Assembly: GCA_902834965.1 (NCBI GenBank)
Contig: CADFKY010000007.1
Location: 1-23,991, forward strand
DNA from: Veillonellaceae bacterium
Lineage (GTDB): Bacteria; Bacillota_C; Negativicutes; Veillonellales; Veillonellaceae
Reading direction: 5' to 3'
Length of the DNA stretch: 23,991 bases
Shown one piece after another: positions 23,052-23,991 of the stretch (position 1 is the first letter of the stretch; the number at the start of each line of letters is the position of its first letter). The position numbers and the translations under genes were made by a program. The notes beneath the pieces were generated by a model. It saw nothing but the letters and a program-made list of their open reading frames with translations. It ran no database searches and was not told the DNA's origin.

Positions 23052-23991
23052 ATGGATATGAATCAGAGCACAATCGAGCAACAACGTCTAGATCAAGCTA
23101 GACTAGAAGCTAATGGTATGTACAGCAGCCAATTTGAAAAAGATGCTTGTGGCATGGGCTTTGTCGTTAATATTAAGGGTAAAAAATCTCACGATATTAT
23201 CGATGATGGCTTGCGCATTTTAGAGCGTCTTGAGCATCGTGGTGGTGCTGGTGCAGATAAGGACACAGGGGATGGTGCCGGTATTTTGGTGCAAATTCCT
23301 CATGAGTTCTTCAAACGCGAGTGCGAAGTGCTTGGCATTAACTTGCCCTCCGCTGGTGATTACGGCGTAGGCATGGTATTCGCTCACAAATATGAAAGCC
23401 TCCGCAACGAGCAAAAACGTATTTTTGAAGAGGTGGTACGCGAAGAAGGTCAAGTAGTTCTCGGCTGGCGTGAAGTACCAGTTGATGGTACTAAAGTTGG
23501 TCATGAAGCTGCTGCCATTCGTCCATGGATGATTCAAATCCTCATCGGTAAAGGCCCAGATATTACAAATAATAAAGAGTTCGAACGCAAATTATACATC
23601 ATTCGTAAATTAGCGGAAAAACGCATCATTCCATTGAGCAAAGAATTATCTAGTGATTTCTATATTGCATCCTTGTCCTCTAAAACAATCGTATATAAAG
23701 GGATGTTGACACCTGGTCAATTGCGTGACTTCTACCTTGATTTGAGTGACCTTGACTTTACATCTGCATTGGCGATGGTTCACTCTCGCTTCAGTACGAA
23801 TACATTCCCAAGCTGGGCCCGGGCACATCCTAACCGTTTCTTAGTTCACAATGGTGAAATCAACACTATTCGCGGTAATGTAAACTGGATCAATGCTCGT
23901 GAAGGTAAAGCAGAATCTCCATTGTTCCCGGACATCAAAAAAGTATTCCCTGTAGTTGATGACAGCGGTTCTGACTCCGCTATGTTCGATA
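23052..23991 (+). CDS. gltB: Glutamate synthase large subunit, 5' part (continues past window)
   Basis: The frame runs open from the ATG at 23052 (AAGGAG eight bases upstream) to the window end, about 313 residues. A 32-residue leader precedes ACGMGFV, whose Cys33 is the expected N-terminal nucleophile of the class II glutamine amidotransferase domain after propeptide removal. Family segments LEHRGGAGADKDTGDGAGIL, VHSRFSTNTFPSWARAHP and LVHNGEINTIRGN are present and complete the glutaminase site. GltB with GltD makes two glutamates from glutamine and 2-oxoglutarate and is the main ammonium-assimilation route together with glutamine synthetase. The FMN/Fe-S synthase and C-terminal domains lie beyond the window. 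Confidence 0.96.
   Translation, partial: MDMNQSTIEQQRLDQARLEANGMYSSQFEKDACGMGFVVNIKGKKSHDIIDDGLRILERLEHRGGAGADKDTGDGAGILVQIPHEFFKRECEVLGINLPSAGDYGVGMVFAHKYESLRNEQKRIFEEVVREEGQVVLGWREVPVDGTKVGHEAAAIRPWMIQILIGKGPDITNNKEFERKLYIIRKLAEKRIIPLSKELSSDFYIASLSSKTIVYKGMLTPGQLRDFYLDLSDLDFTSALAMVHSRFSTNTFPSWARAHPNRFLVHNGEINTIRGNVNWINAREGKAESPLFPDIKKVFPVVDDSGSDSAMFD

Overview
The window looks like chromosomal DNA of a Veillonella-type bacterium (Negativicutes: Firmicutes with an outer membrane). The reasons are low-GC codon use, two tandem SLH-domain envelope proteins rich in Lys/Ala, a lutABC lactate-oxidation operon and Firmicute-style promoters with TG-extended -10 boxes. This is inference from gene content; I see no rRNA, tRNA, phage, transposase or CRISPR array.

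Layout. (1) 1-1704, +: 3' part of an OPT-family oligopeptide transporter, then a secreted DUF3298/RsiV-like protein, closed by a C(UUCG)G terminator. (2) 1897-5271, -: two paralogous secreted proteins, each with three SLH domains and a shared, unrecognised C-terminal domain; the second carries eleven 33-bp tandem repeats. (3) 5290-5794: AT-rich divergent intergenic region. (4) 5795-8718, +: lutA-lutB-lutC, followed by a terminator. (5) 8994-10385, +: TcyP-like cystine symporter. (6) 10666-12219, +: siroheme/4Fe-4S nitrite/sulfite reductase. (7) 12220-12891: a repeat-dense intergenic region described below. (8) 12892-13707, +: 4Fe-4S/nitroreductase fusion protein. (9) 13908-14726, -: MetQ lipoprotein. 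(10) 14959-17222, +: yqhD-type aldehyde reductase, azlC, azlD. (11) 17281-18132, -: aldo/keto reductase. (12) 18244-20350, +: solitary efflux-adaptor lipoprotein and a DUF2156 protein that appears to start at ATT. (13) 20530-22594, +: Eis-like acetyltransferase, behind a leader with eight GCGAT repeats, and an RluA-family pseudouridine synthase. (14) 22636-22837: 49-bp-period repeats, a palindrome and a strong terminator. (15) 23052-end, +: 5' part of gltB.

Metabolically, the window joins lactate oxidation (LutABC), sulfur and nitrogen assimilation (cystine uptake, sulfite/nitrite reductase, methionine-binding lipoprotein, glutamate synthase, branched-chain amino acid export), redox detoxification (YqhD, AKR, nitroreductase) and envelope proteins (SLH pair, adaptor lipoprotein).

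The most interesting part is 12201-12794. Two inverted copies of a roughly 140-200 bp element share a perfectly conserved 28-nt loop. The stems around that loop differ in sequence but keep their pairing, as expected of a structured RNA or a hairpin-type mobile repeat. A 55-bp tandem duplication lies between the copies.
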